This document shows positions 7,586 to 18,844 of a stretch of DNA of 64,000 nt, piece by piece (positions within the stretch are counted from its first letter, which is position 1; each line of letters opens with the position of its first letter). Where the stretch lies: the NCBI RefSeq assembly GCF_001013905.1, contig NZ_LN831790.1, positions 6,834,001-6,898,000 on the forward strand. Direction: 5' to 3'. The position numbers and the translations under genes were made by a program. The notes beneath the pieces were generated by a model. That model saw only the letters and a list, made by a program, of their open reading frames with translations. It ran no database searches and was not told where the DNA came from. This DNA comes from Streptomyces leeuwenhoekii. Its GTDB lineage: Bacteria; Actinomycetota; Actinomycetes; Streptomycetales; Streptomycetaceae.

Positions 7586-8908
7586 ATGGCACGACTCCTC
7601 ATCGCCAACTGCTTCACCGACGAACTCGCCGGTGACTCCGCACGGCTTCCGCAGGCTCATCTGCAGACCGCCGCCGCCTCCTCCCATCTGCTGCTGTGGT
7701 TCGCGCGCGACGGCGACCTGGTCGTCCTGCCCGTCGAGCCGGAACCCGAACTCCTCGCCTACGTCACGGACCTGACCGGCACGGACGCCTCCACCCTGCG
7801 GCTGCTGGTCCCGCCGCCCGGCACCACCGGAACCGAGCTTCTGACCGGGGAGCGCCTGGGCAACCCGCAGTTCCGCGAGGAACTGCGCAAGACCCTCGAC
7901 GGCCGGCCGGTCGACACGGTCCTCGCGCTCACCCCCGACGCGGCCGTGGCCTCGCTGGCCCGGTTCCTCGGCGCGGAACAGGCCGTACCGGGCTACGGAT
8001 TCGTCAGCCAGGGCGGCGGGACCCTGGTCAACAGCAAGGCGGTCTTCCGCGCCGTCGCCGCGGGAGCCGGGGTCCCGCTGCCCGAGGGCGCGGTGTGCAC
8101 CAACCGGCAGGGCGCCGAAGACGCGATCATGGAACTGCTCGACGCGGGCCACCCGGTGATGCTGAAACGGGGCTACGCCTGCGGCGGGCTCGGCAACGAG
8201 ATCCTCACCCCCGAGCCCGGCGTCGAACCGGTCGGCGCGGGACGCATCCTTCAGGTCCGCGACCGCGCCGCCGTGCGGGAGTACCTCCAGGACCGGTGGC
8301 TCTGGCTCACCAACGAGGGACACCACCCCGCCGTCGTCGAACGCTACTTCCCCGACAGCCGGGCCATCTTCGTCGAGTTCCTCATCGACGACCACGGCGC
8401 CGTCTTCTCCCAGCAGGGCGAGATGCTCTCGGCCCCGGTCGCCAACGCCCAGGTCATCCCGTCCCCGCAACTGGAGGCGGGACCGCTCGCCGTCCTCGTC
8501 ACCGCCGGCGCCCGGCTGTGCGAGTCGCTGCGCTCACTGGGATACCGGGGCTTCTTCTGCGCGGACGCCATCGTGACCGGGGACGGCGACGTCCGGTTCA
8601 CCGAGTACAACGGCCGGATCACCGGCTCCACGCACATCTACACCATCATCGGCGGGCAGATCGTCGGACCCGACTACGCCAAGGACCGGGTGCTCGTGGA
8701 GTACTGCGGCTGGCCGGTCCCGTCCTTCGCCGCCGCGGCCGAGCGTCTCGCCGAGTCCGGCCTCGCCTACGACCGCGACACCCGCACCGGCGTGGTCATC
8801 GTCAAGGCGTACAGCCACGCCGACGGCACCATCCGCTACTGCGCCGTCGCCGAGGACCTCGCCGCCGCCGCGCGCATCCGCGACCGGGTCGAGTCGCTCT
8901 TCGCCTGA
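7586..8908 (+). CDS. PGM1-like ATP-grasp peptide ligase
   Basis: This 440-residue cytoplasmic ATP-grasp enzyme resembles pheganomycin peptide ligase PGM1, which couples a non-proteinogenic amino acid to the N-terminus of a ribosomal peptide. The first 160 residues form the pre-ATP-grasp domain (MARLLIANCFTDELAGD). The ATP-grasp core follows, with NSKAVFRAVAAGAGVPLPEG and the nucleotide-lysine strand PVMLKRGYACGGLGNE. The acidic metal site is in VRFTEYNGRITGSTH, and a PGM1_C-like tail ends the protein. The start ATG at 7586 has GAAGGAG nine bases upstream. It leads a tight gene set with dpgA and dpgB that would make a dihydroxyphenylglycine-type building block, the same chemistry as in pheganomycin. 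No precursor peptide gene was found next to it. Confidence 0.75.
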   Translation: MARLLIANCFTDELAGDSARLPQAHLQTAAASSHLLLWFARDGDLVVLPVEPEPELLAYVTDLTGTDASTLRLLVPPPGTTGTELLTGERLGNPQFREELRKTLDGRPVDTVLALTPDAAVASLARFLGAEQAVPGYGFVSQGGGTLVNSKAVFRAVAAGAGVPLPEGAVCTNRQGAEDAIMELLDAGHPVMLKRGYACGGLGNEILTPEPGVEPVGAGRILQVRDRAAVREYLQDRWLWLTNEGHHPAVVERYFPDSRAIFVEFLIDDHGAVFSQQGEMLSAPVANAQVIPSPQLEAGPLAVLVTAGARLCESLRSLGYRGFFCADAIVTGDGDVRFTEYNGRITGSTHIYTIIGGQIVGPDYAKDRVLVEYCGWPVPSFAAAAERLAESGLAYDRDTRTGVVIVKAYSHADGTIRYCAVAEDLAAAARIRDRVESLFA

Positions 8909-8978
8909 GCCCGGCCTGTCCCGCCGCCGGATCGCCACGCCGTGAGAGGGCGGCGGCCAGCCGAGAGAAGGAGAAGCC

Positions 8979-10043
8979 ATGCGAGGAACAGGCCCCGGCC
9001 GGACAGGACCCCGGCTCGTCGCCGTGGGCAGCGCGACCCCGCCGACGTCCTACACCCAGCAGGAGCTGCTGGAGATCTTCCGGGTCGAGGACCCGCGGAT
9101 CAGATCCCTCTTCCTCAACGGCGGGATCCAGCGGCGCTATCTGACCCTTCCCCCCGAACTGCCCGACGGCACCCGCCTGGCGGAGACCCAGGGCGATCTG
9201 CTGGCCAAGCACCTCGCCAGCGGTGTGTCGATCGGTACGGAAGCCGTCCAGAAGTGCCTGAAGGAAGCGCGGGCCGATGTGGGCGACATCGGCTACCTGT
9301 GCTGCGTGTCGTCCACCGGATTCCTCACCCCGGGATTCAGCGCCCTGCTCGTCAAGGAACTCGGCATCCCGGTCACCTGCTCCCGCCTCGACGTGGTCGG
9401 CATGGGGTGCAACGCCGGCCTCAACGCCCTCGCGGCGGTCTCGGGCTGGGCGACGGCCAACCCGGGACGGCTGGCCGTGATGGTGTGCGTCGAGGTGTGC
9501 TCGGCGGCCTACGTCTTCGACGGGACGATGCGCACCTCGGTGGTCAACAGCCTCTTCGGCGACGGGGCCGCGGCGCTCGCCCTGACGAGCGGTGGCGACA
9601 CCGGACCGGAGATCACCGGCTTCGCCAGCCGGATCATCCCGGAGGCCGTGGACGCGATGCGCTACGACTGGGACGAACGGCACGGCAGATTCAGCTTCTT
9701 CCTGGACCAGGACATCCCGTACGTCGTCGGCGCCCACGCGGAACGGGCGGTCGGGCGGCTGCTGGCGCAGGCGGGGCTGCGGCGCTCCGACATCGACCAC
9801 TGGGTGATCCACTCCGGCGGCAAGAAGGTCATCGACGCGGTGCGGATCAATCTGGGCCTGACCCGCCACGACACCCGGCACACCACGGATGTGCTGCGCG
9901 ACTGCGGCAACCTCTCCAGCGGAGCCTTCCTCTTCTCCTACCAGCGCCTGCTCGAGGAGGCCGTCGTGGCCCCGGGCGACAACGGAGTGCTGATGACCAT
10001 GGGCCCGGGTTCGACGATCGAGACGGCGTTGCTCCGATGGTGA
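8979..10043 (+). CDS. dpgA: 3,5-dihydroxyphenylacetyl-CoA synthase (type III polyketide synthase, DpgA)
   Basis: DpgA condenses four malonyl-CoA units to 3,5-dihydroxyphenylacetyl-CoA, the carbon skeleton of dihydroxyphenylglycine in glycopeptides and pheganomycin. The 354-residue chalcone-synthase-fold protein has the nucleophile Cys in VVGMGCNAGLNAL (about residue 144), the His in DHWVIHSGGKKVIDA and the Asn in LRDCGNLSSGAF, completing the Cys-His-Asn triad. The MRGTGPG start at 8979 follows AGAAGGAG. Codon use and gene spacing (70 bases after the ligase, 23 before dpgB) indicate one operon. The gene appears intact. Confidence 0.85.
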   Translation: MRGTGPGRTGPRLVAVGSATPPTSYTQQELLEIFRVEDPRIRSLFLNGGIQRRYLTLPPELPDGTRLAETQGDLLAKHLASGVSIGTEAVQKCLKEARADVGDIGYLCCVSSTGFLTPGFSALLVKELGIPVTCSRLDVVGMGCNAGLNALAAVSGWATANPGRLAVMVCVEVCSAAYVFDGTMRTSVVNSLFGDGAAALALTSGGDTGPEITGFASRIIPEAVDAMRYDWDERHGRFSFFLDQDIPYVVGAHAERAVGRLLAQAGLRRSDIDHWVIHSGGKKVIDAVRINLGLTRHDTRHTTDVLRDCGNLSSGAFLFSYQRLLEEAVVAPGDNGVLMTMGPGSTIETALLRW

Positions 10044-10066
10044 TGCCGCAGGGAAAGGAGGACGGA

Positions 10067-10815
10067 ATGGATCTGCGCGAGACGGACGTGCGCGAGCACC
10101 GCCGGGCACCGCACCCACGGTACGCACCCGGCACGCTGGACGTCTGTGCCGGACGGCCGCTCGCCGCGGTGACCGCCGAGATCGAGGCGGTCTGCGCACG
10201 GGCGGAGGACGCGCCCGGCACCCCCGTCGTGCTGCGGCTCACCGCCGCCTTTCCGCCCGGCTCCGCCGTGGGCGAGCAGCCCGGATGGCCGGGGCCGGAG
10301 ACCGGCATCCGGCACGTCACCCGCTGGGAGAGGGCCCTGCGCCGCCTCGAACGCGTACCGGCCGCCGTCGTCGTACACGCCGTCGGAGCGTGCGCCGGCC
10401 CGGCCCTCGACCTGCTCCTGGTCGCCGACCACCGCGTGGCCGCCCCGGACCTGGCGCTGACCCTTCCGGTGCACGCCGGCCGGATGTGGCCGGGCACCCT
10501 GCTGCACCGCCTGGCCGACCAGATCGGGACCCGCAAGGCCCGCGGCCTGCTGGCTGGCGCCCCCGCTCTGGACGCGGCACAGGCCCTGGCGTTCGGCCTG
10601 GTGGACGAGATCGACCCGGGCACCGACGCGGCCGGGCGCGCGGCGTCCCGCCTGGCGGCGGCCCAGGGGGCCGAGCTGGCCGTGCGCCGCCGCCTCCTGC
10701 TCGACGGCCCGAGCACCGACATCGACGACGCGCTCGGCGCGCACCTCGCCGCCTGCGACCGCGAGCTGCGGCTGCGCGGCACCGCCGGCGCGACCGCCTC
10801 CGGAGGGACCCAGCC

Positions 10816-10819
<4 letters not shown>
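10067..10819 (+). CDS. dpgB: enoyl-CoA hydratase-like DpgB
   Basis: This 250-residue crotonase-superfamily protein assists DpgA by promoting cyclisation and dehydration to the aromatic ring. The central RVPAAVVVHAVGACAGPALD and the following LLLVADHRVAAPD match the crotonase oxyanion-hole region, and ARGLLAGAPALDAAQALAFG is the usual helix after the active site. The start ATG at 10067 has AAAGGAGG four bases upstream. Its stop overlaps the ATG of dpgC (ATGA at 10816-10819), so the genes are translationally coupled. DpgD is the alternative, but the position between dpgA and dpgC and the divergent N-terminus favour DpgB. Confidence 0.7.
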
Positions 10820-13344
<2,525 letters not shown>

Positions 13345-13424
13345 CCGGATCCGCCCGCGCCGACCCGACGGACCGAACCACGAAAAGGGCCCATGAACTG
13401 CGTATCACAGCCAGGGAGCGCGCG

Positions 13425-14732
13425 ATGAAGTCGCTGGGACTGCTCATCGACGTCACCCCGTTACGGCGGTACCCGGCGTTCCGCCGCCTGTTCGGCGGGC
13501 AGTGCATGACGCTGCTCGGCAGCCAGGTCACCCAGGCGGCCGTGCCGTGGCAGGTGTACGAGATCACCCACTCCTCGGTGAGCGTGGGAGCGGTCGGCCT
13601 GGCCGCCCTGCTGCCCATGGTCGTCTTCGGGCTGTACGGCGGAGCCGTCGCCGACGCGATGGACCGGCGGCGCCTCGTCCTCCTGGTGGCCTGTGGCTCC
13701 GCGCTGGTCAGCGCGGTCCTGGTGGTCCAGGCCCTCGCGGGCTGGAACAGCCTGTGGGTGCTGTACGGGTGTGTCGCCGTGCAGGCGGGCCTGTTCGCCG
13801 TCGACCTGCCGGCCCGGCGGGCGCTGGTGCCCCGCCTCGTCGATCCCGGCGACCTGCCGGCCGCCAACTCCCTGCTGTTCCTGGTCTTCTCGCTCGGTGT
13901 GATCGGCGGCCCGCTGATCGGCAGCGCCATGGTCGCCGTGAGCGGCTACGGCGCCGCCTATCTGGTGGACATCGTCGCCTTCGGGGTGGCCATCACCCTG
14001 CTGCGGGGGCTGCCGAGCATCCCGCTGCCGGACGGCGGACGCCGGGCGGACCTCGGCTCCGTCGTCGAAGGGCTCCGCTTCATCCGCAAGCGCCCCGTGC
14101 TCTGGATGTGCTACAGCCTCGACGTCGTCGCGACCGTCTTCGCCATGCCGACCGCGCTGTTCCCGGCCCTGGCCGTGGAACGCTTCCACGGCAGCACGGA
14201 GACGGCCGCCTACCTCACCGCGGCGCTGGCGGCGGGCACCTTCCTCGGCACGGTGTTCAGCGGCTGGCTCGGCGCGGTGCGGCGGGTCGGACTCGCGTCG
14301 ATCGCCGTCGTCATAGCCTGGGGAGTGGCCCTGGGAGCGTTCGGACTGGCCCGGGAGCTGTGGCTGGCGCTGCTCCTGCTCGGCGCCGCCGGCGCCGCCG
14401 ACACCTTCAGCGCGGTACTGCGCACCTCCGTCATCCAGCGGGAGACCCCCGACGAGCTGCGCGGCCGCACGTCAGGGGTGCTGACCATCGTCGGGGCGGG
14501 CGGCCCCCGCCTGGGCGACGGCCGCGCCGGCTTCGTCGCGGGCGCCATCGGCCCCGGAGCGGCGGCGGTGGTGGGCGGCGTCACCTGCGTCGCGGCGGTC
14601 CTGGCACTCGCCGCGGCGGTCCCGTCCTTCCTGCGCTACCGCCTCACACCACAGCCGGACGAAAAGGACGGCCCGACACAAGCCCCCGAAGGCCCCGAAC
14701 CGACCCGGGGAAGCGAGGCGGAGACCCACTGA
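13425..14732 (+). CDS. MFS exporter (EntS-like, MFS_3 group)
   Basis: The 435-residue inner-membrane protein has twelve predicted helices. The motif-A-like segment GGAVADAMDRRRLV (about residues 70-83) and RALVPRLVDPGDLPAANSL are typical of enterobactin-exporter-type MFS proteins in natural product clusters. The start ATG at 13425 has AGGGAG six bases upstream and gives a normal short cytoplasmic N-terminus. Its place at the end of the relic cluster suggests product export or self-resistance. The segment GAGGPRLGDGRAGFVAG late in the protein is the conserved MFS_3 loop. It appears intact. Confidence 0.75.
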   Translation: MKSLGLLIDVTPLRRYPAFRRLFGGQCMTLLGSQVTQAAVPWQVYEITHSSVSVGAVGLAALLPMVVFGLYGGAVADAMDRRRLVLLVACGSALVSAVLVVQALAGWNSLWVLYGCVAVQAGLFAVDLPARRALVPRLVDPGDLPAANSLLFLVFSLGVIGGPLIGSAMVAVSGYGAAYLVDIVAFGVAITLLRGLPSIPLPDGGRRADLGSVVEGLRFIRKRPVLWMCYSLDVVATVFAMPTALFPALAVERFHGSTETAAYLTAALAAGTFLGTVFSGWLGAVRRVGLASIAVVIAWGVALGAFGLARELWLALLLLGAAGAADTFSAVLRTSVIQRETPDELRGRTSGVLTIVGAGGPRLGDGRAGFVAGAIGPGAAAVVGGVTCVAAVLALAAAVPSFLRYRLTPQPDEKDGPTQAPEGPEPTRGSEAETH

Positions 14733-15323
14733 CACTCCGCGGCGGCTCTCGTGGCAGGCCGGCCGTCCCATCGGGTGCGCTTCTCGTGCTACCGGACCGA
14801 TCTCGACCACGTGACGCCCCTGGGGGGCGAACGCGTCCCGTCCGCGTCATTCCGACGGCACGGTTCCGGAGGGGCCGGATTCGGCCATTGCTTCGCTGTC
14901 GCACATTCTTCCGATTGCCATTCTCTGGGTGTTCGGAGATGATCGCGGATCGCGATGGATGCGAGGGGTTCTGCTGGTGACGGCGAGACGCCGGGGGATA
15001 AGATATCGCGCGCTGCTCGCGTCAGCGGTCGGCGAGGTCGGGGTTGGGGGGAAGGCGCCGTGATTGAGCTGCGAAAACACGCAACCCATAGCGGTCCTGC
15101 CCGAAGTCGTGAACAAATGTTTGCTTTTTCTGGCCTGCGGCGTTTACCGCTCACCCGCAATATCCTCCTCCGATCACCGCACAGCGGCCCACACAACAGC
15201 AGTGGGCCCTTTTTTCTTCTGTGACGTTCGCGACCGGCGTCCGCGCCCGAGGTCAGCAAGCGGATTCGCAGCGAGAAGCGGGCGCTTCGTTCTCACGACA
15301 AGAGAAGTGTGGAGTGTGATGCC
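14733..15323. other. 591-bp intergenic stretch, non-coding apart from a terminator
   Basis: No convincing gene lies here; short ORFs lack ribosome binding sites and family resemblance. The segment 14870-15200 is less G+C rich than the surroundings and ends with a textbook terminator (15185-15219), suggesting that a short transcript or a leader with attenuation runs rightwards here. I recognise no known riboswitch class. Confidence 0.4.
15185..15219 (+). terminator. intrinsic terminator with U6 tract
   Basis: The arms GGCCCAC and GTGGGCC enclose a nine-base loop and are followed by CTTTTTTCTTCT. A clean T-run is rare in this G+C-rich DNA. It lies about 105 bases before the LAXTG protein gene and could end the exporter transcript or act as an attenuator. 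Confidence 0.75.
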
Positions 15324-17846
15324 ATGAACCGACTCGGCAGAGACGCGCGCCGGTTACCCTGGAGGCTCGCCGAGCCGCCGGCGCGCATCGCGTTGTCCGT
15401 TCTTCTGCTGGCGGGCGGCGCCGTGGGAGCGACGGCCGCACCGGCCACCGCAGCGGCCGACGACGGCACGCTGACGGTCGAGGTGCTGCGCGACTTCTTC
15501 GGCACCGGCGTGATCAACGCGACGATGGACGTGCCGCAGCGGGGCATGAAGGTGGCGGTCTCCGACCCCGCCGGCCATGTGGTCACCGGCGTCACGGACG
15601 CCACCGGAAAGGTCGTGGTGTCGCCGTCGACCGTGCTGGACGGCGGCCGGTACCGCGTCGACGTCAGCATCCCGGCGCCGTACAGCGGCTATCTGCGGGC
15701 GGCGCCCGCGTCGACGGCGGAGAACCACTTCGACAGCTTCACGTCCTTCGTGGACGTGTCGGACGGAAAGAACGCCTCGGTGGTGACGGGGGTGTGGAAT
15801 CCGGCCGACTACGCGCTGCCGGACTCGCGGTACTTCGTGCCGATCCACAACGGCCCCAACGGGAACGACAACCGCGCGCTGGTGGCGTTCGCCACGAAGA
15901 CCCGGGGCACGTGTCCCACCGACGTGGCGTGTCCGACCACGCTGGCCACGCAGGACCAGGTGGGCACGACGTTCGGGTTGGCGTACGACAAGTACCGGAC
16001 CCGGCTGTTCCAGAGCGCGTTCGCCCGCCGGTACACCCCGTACGGGCCGCAGGGCGGGGGCGCGATCTACACGGTGCCGGTCAACGGCTCGGGTGCGCCG
16101 GAGCTGTTCGCGCGGGTGCCGGACGCCGCGGTGACACGACACGACACCGCCAACATGATCAAGGATGCCGGGTTCACCGACGCGCCGGGCAAGGAGAGCC
16201 TCGGTGGCCTGGCCCTGTCGGAGGACGGCTCCACGCTGTACGTGGTGAACCTGCGGACCCGCAGCCTGGTGAGCTTCGACGCGACCGGGGCCACCGCCGC
16301 AGCGCCCAAGTCCACGGTCCCGATCCCGGACCCGGGGTGCGCGAGCCCCGGCGACTGGCGGCCGTTCGGTCTCCAGGCCCACGACAACACGCTGTACGTC
16401 GGCGGCGTGTGCAGCGCGGAGAGCACGCAGCGGCGCGCGGACCTGAAAGCCTTCGTCTCCACCTATGACGGCAAGCGGTTCACCACGGTGCTGAGCCACC
16501 CGCTCACGGACAAACGCGGCAGCGTCTTCGGCTCCGGCGACAGGGCCACCCACTGGAACCCGTGGAACACCAGCCTGGACACGTGGGACGACCGGAAGTC
16601 GGGCAACGTCTTCATCGACCCGCAGCCGGAGCTGGCCTCCCTCGCCTTCGCCCGCGACGGCTCGATGATCCTGGGCTTCCGCGACCGGTTCATGGACGTG
16701 CTCAGCTGGGGAGGGCTGGACCCCCGCCCGGGGATCGACACGCCGCAGAACGGCATGTCCGGCGGTGACATCATCATGGTCTGCTCCACTCCCACCGGTG
16801 AATACCAGTGGGAAGGCACCGGGAGCTGCCCCAACCACGCCACCCCCGCCAACAACGGCGGCCAGCCCGCCGATGTCGTCGAATACTTCCCGGGCGACTT
16901 CTACGCCAACGCGCACCAGGAGACCGCGCTGGGCTCGGTGGCCTATATCCCGCAGCAGCAGTGGGTCGTCAGCACGGAGTTCGACCCGGTCGTCAACGTC
17001 GCGACCTCGGGGACCGGATACCACCACGTCACGACCGGTCAGGGCCCGGGCAACAACCCGACCGCCAACGGATTCCAGTTCGTCAGCGCGCAACAAGGCG
17101 GGTTCGGCAAGGCCGGCGGGCTCGGTGACATCGCCTACGCGGCGGCGAACGCGCCGATCCAGATCGGCAACGTCGTGTGGTTCGACGGCGACCGCAACGG
17201 GATCCAGGACCCGGGCCACGTGCTGCTGCCGGGGGCGACGGTCAACCTGCTGGACGCGGACGGCAAACAGGTCGCCACGACCAGGACCAATGCCGCCGGC
17301 GAGTACTACTTCGGTGGTGTCGGCGCCGCGTACGAGCTCACACCGGGCGCGAAGTACACGGTGCAGTTCGACGTGTGCACCGCGGACACCAGCCAGGTGC
17401 CCGAGCAGCCCCCGGCGAGCGAGCTGAGGTTCACGCTCCCGCGGGCCGGCGCCAACCGTGCGCACGACTCCAATGTGACCCCGCCGACCACCGGACCGTT
17501 GTGCAACGGCTACGCGCCCGTCACGGCGCCGGACAAGCCGGGCGGGGTCGATCACACGATCGACGCCGGGGTGTACATCCCGAAGGAAACCCCGACCCCG
17601 ACCCCGACTCCCACGCCGACCCCGTCTCCCACACCGACTGCGACTCCGACGCCGCCCGCGGCCTCCACGCCGCCGTCGCCCGCACCGTCCGCCAACCACC
17701 CGGCCCCGGCCGGTGGAGGCGGGGGCTCGCTGGCGAACACCGGCATGTCCGGGCTGGCGGAGATGATCGGCCTCGTCGGTCTCCTGGTGGGTGCGGGCCT
17801 GATCATCGCGTTCGTGACCCGGAATCGTCACGCCCGGCACCACTGA
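15324..17846 (+). CDS. cell-wall-anchored LAXTG protein with SdrD-B-like domain
   Basis: The 840-residue exported protein has a signal peptide (core IALSVLLLAGGAVGATAA). A large beta-propeller-like region (about 130-600) has repeats such as SLGGLALSEDGSTLYVVN, and an SdrD-B-like/prealbumin-type module follows (IGNVVWFDGDRNGIQDPG, about 613-630). A Pro-Thr linker leads to the C-terminal sorting signal SLANTG, one membrane helix and a basic tail RNRHARHH. LANTG fits class E sortases of Streptomyces, so the protein is probably linked to peptidoglycan on aerial or vegetative hyphae. The ATG at 15324 has GGAG nine bases upstream. No sortase gene is nearby. Ligand unknown. Confidence 0.75.
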   Translation: MNRLGRDARRLPWRLAEPPARIALSVLLLAGGAVGATAAPATAAADDGTLTVEVLRDFFGTGVINATMDVPQRGMKVAVSDPAGHVVTGVTDATGKVVVSPSTVLDGGRYRVDVSIPAPYSGYLRAAPASTAENHFDSFTSFVDVSDGKNASVVTGVWNPADYALPDSRYFVPIHNGPNGNDNRALVAFATKTRGTCPTDVACPTTLATQDQVGTTFGLAYDKYRTRLFQSAFARRYTPYGPQGGGAIYTVPVNGSGAPELFARVPDAAVTRHDTANMIKDAGFTDAPGKESLGGLALSEDGSTLYVVNLRTRSLVSFDATGATAAAPKSTVPIPDPGCASPGDWRPFGLQAHDNTLYVGGVCSAESTQRRADLKAFVSTYDGKRFTTVLSHPLTDKRGSVFGSGDRATHWNPWNTSLDTWDDRKSGNVFIDPQPELASLAFARDGSMILGFRDRFMDVLSWGGLDPRPGIDTPQNGMSGGDIIMVCSTPTGEYQWEGTGSCPNHATPANNGGQPADVVEYFPGDFYANAHQETALGSVAYIPQQQWVVSTEFDPVVNVATSGTGYHHVTTGQGPGNNPTANGFQFVSAQQGGFGKAGGLGDIAYAAANAPIQIGNVVWFDGDRNGIQDPGHVLLPGATVNLLDADGKQVATTRTNAAGEYYFGGVGAAYELTPGAKYTVQFDVCTADTSQVPEQPPASELRFTLPRAGANRAHDSNVTPPTTGPLCNGYAPVTAPDKPGGVDHTIDAGVYIPKETPTPTPTPTPTPSPTPTATPTPPAASTPPSPAPSANHPAPAGGGGGSLANTGMSGLAEMIGLVGLLVGAGLIIAFVTRNRHARHH

Positions 17847-17861
17847 ACGCACCGCACAAGG

Positions 17862-17907
17862 GTGATCTGCCCGTCCGCGGCCCCGACGGCGCGGACGGGC
17901 GGATCAC
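17862..17907 (+). terminator. long hairpin terminator after the LAXTG gene
   Basis: Eighteen-base arms (GTGATCTGCCCGTCCGCG at 17862-17879 and its near-complement at 17890-17907) flank a ten-base loop. There is no T-run, but the stem is long enough for a Streptomyces-style terminator. Confidence 0.65.
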
Positions 17908-17994
17908 GTCTCGGCCGGTCCACGAGGGCCGGCCCCGGCGCCGTCCGCCACCGGACCGCCGAGTGCCGCCGCGAGCGCGCGGCGGCCGGAAGGT

Positions 17995-18837
17995 GTGGTG
18001 ACCGAGAGGATGAATCGCGAAGTGTCAGCGTCGAACCGCGTTCGGAGCGCGGGAATGCGGCCGGCCCCACCGGGTCGTCCGGCCGGCCGGCGCAGGTGGC
18101 CGCGGTCGCGCCGGGCCGCGGCCGTCATCGGCATCGCGGCCGTCGTGGTGACCGCGGTGGCCGCGTTCCTGGTCGCCGACGGCGACTCCGGGGGCGGTGG
18201 TCCGCGCCCGCTGACGACGGATGAGGCGAACCGGCTGGCGATCACGCGGTTCCGCAACTACCAGGCGCAGGGCCGCGCGGTGACGATCACCGTGCCGGGC
18301 ACTGCCGGCGGGCTCGCCGTCACCGGGTCCGTCGACTACCGGCGCAAGGTCGGTTACGGCGTGGTGCACGGCACCGGGCGCGGCAGGTCCAGCGACGGGC
18401 TGATCCGGTGGACGCCCACCTCGGTGCAGGTCCGCCCGATGACCGACGCCCCGGCGCACGCGCCCGCGTCGCCGCCCCGCTCGGGCTGGTACGACCGTCC
18501 GCTGCTGTCGTCCGGCAGCGCCCTGGACACCTCGCTGTCCATCGTGCTCGGTCTCGGCGGCGACCGGCCGGACAACGCCGAACTGCTGCCGCAGAACGGC
18601 GCCGCCTGGTGGGGGCGGGAGCGGGTGGACGGGCGCTGGACGGACGTCATGGCCGGGCCGTCCTCCCCCGACCGCTCCGGTACGGCGGGCAACGTCCGCT
18701 ACTGGATCGGGTCCGACGGCACCATGTACCGGGTGCGCGTCAGCGTGGGTTCGCAGCCGGAGCCGGTGGTCATCGATTTCGACACCCACACGTACGTCCC
18801 GGTCGAGCCGCTCCCCGCGACCGCCCCGGCCCGGTAG
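17995..18837 (+). CDS. membrane-anchored extracellular protein of unknown function
   Basis: One N-terminal membrane helix (AAAVIGIAAVVVTAVAAFLV) follows an Arg-rich cytoplasmic stretch, then about 220 extracellular residues containing DEANRLAITRFRNYQAQG, a lipoprotein-carrier-like opening. GYGVVHGTGRG and SIVLGLGGDRPDNAELLPQN are other recognisable landmarks. I do not recognise a named domain. GTG codons at 17995 and 17998 follow GGAAGG; an ATG at 18055 with GGAGCGCGG is an equally plausible start and gives a shorter cytoplasmic tail. It ends seven bases from the facing beta-helix gene. Confidence 0.6.
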   Translation: MVTERMNREVSASNRVRSAGMRPAPPGRPAGRRRWPRSRRAAAVIGIAAVVVTAVAAFLVADGDSGGGGPRPLTTDEANRLAITRFRNYQAQGRAVTITVPGTAGGLAVTGSVDYRRKVGYGVVHGTGRGRSSDGLIRWTPTSVQVRPMTDAPAHAPASPPRSGWYDRPLLSSGSALDTSLSIVLGLGGDRPDNAELLPQNGAAWWGRERVDGRWTDVMAGPSSPDRSGTAGNVRYWIGSDGTMYRVRVSVGSQPEPVVIDFDTHTYVPVEPLPATAPAR

Positions 18838-18844
18838 CCGCCGC

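Noticed and set aside
8909..8978. Possible precursor-peptide gene between the PGM1-like ligase and dpgA
   Set aside because: The 70-base gap has no start codon with a ribosome binding site and no open frame of useful length.
17588..17690. CRISPR-like or satellite repeat
   Set aside because: It is the Thr-Pro linker coding repeat of the LAXTG protein, with no spacers.
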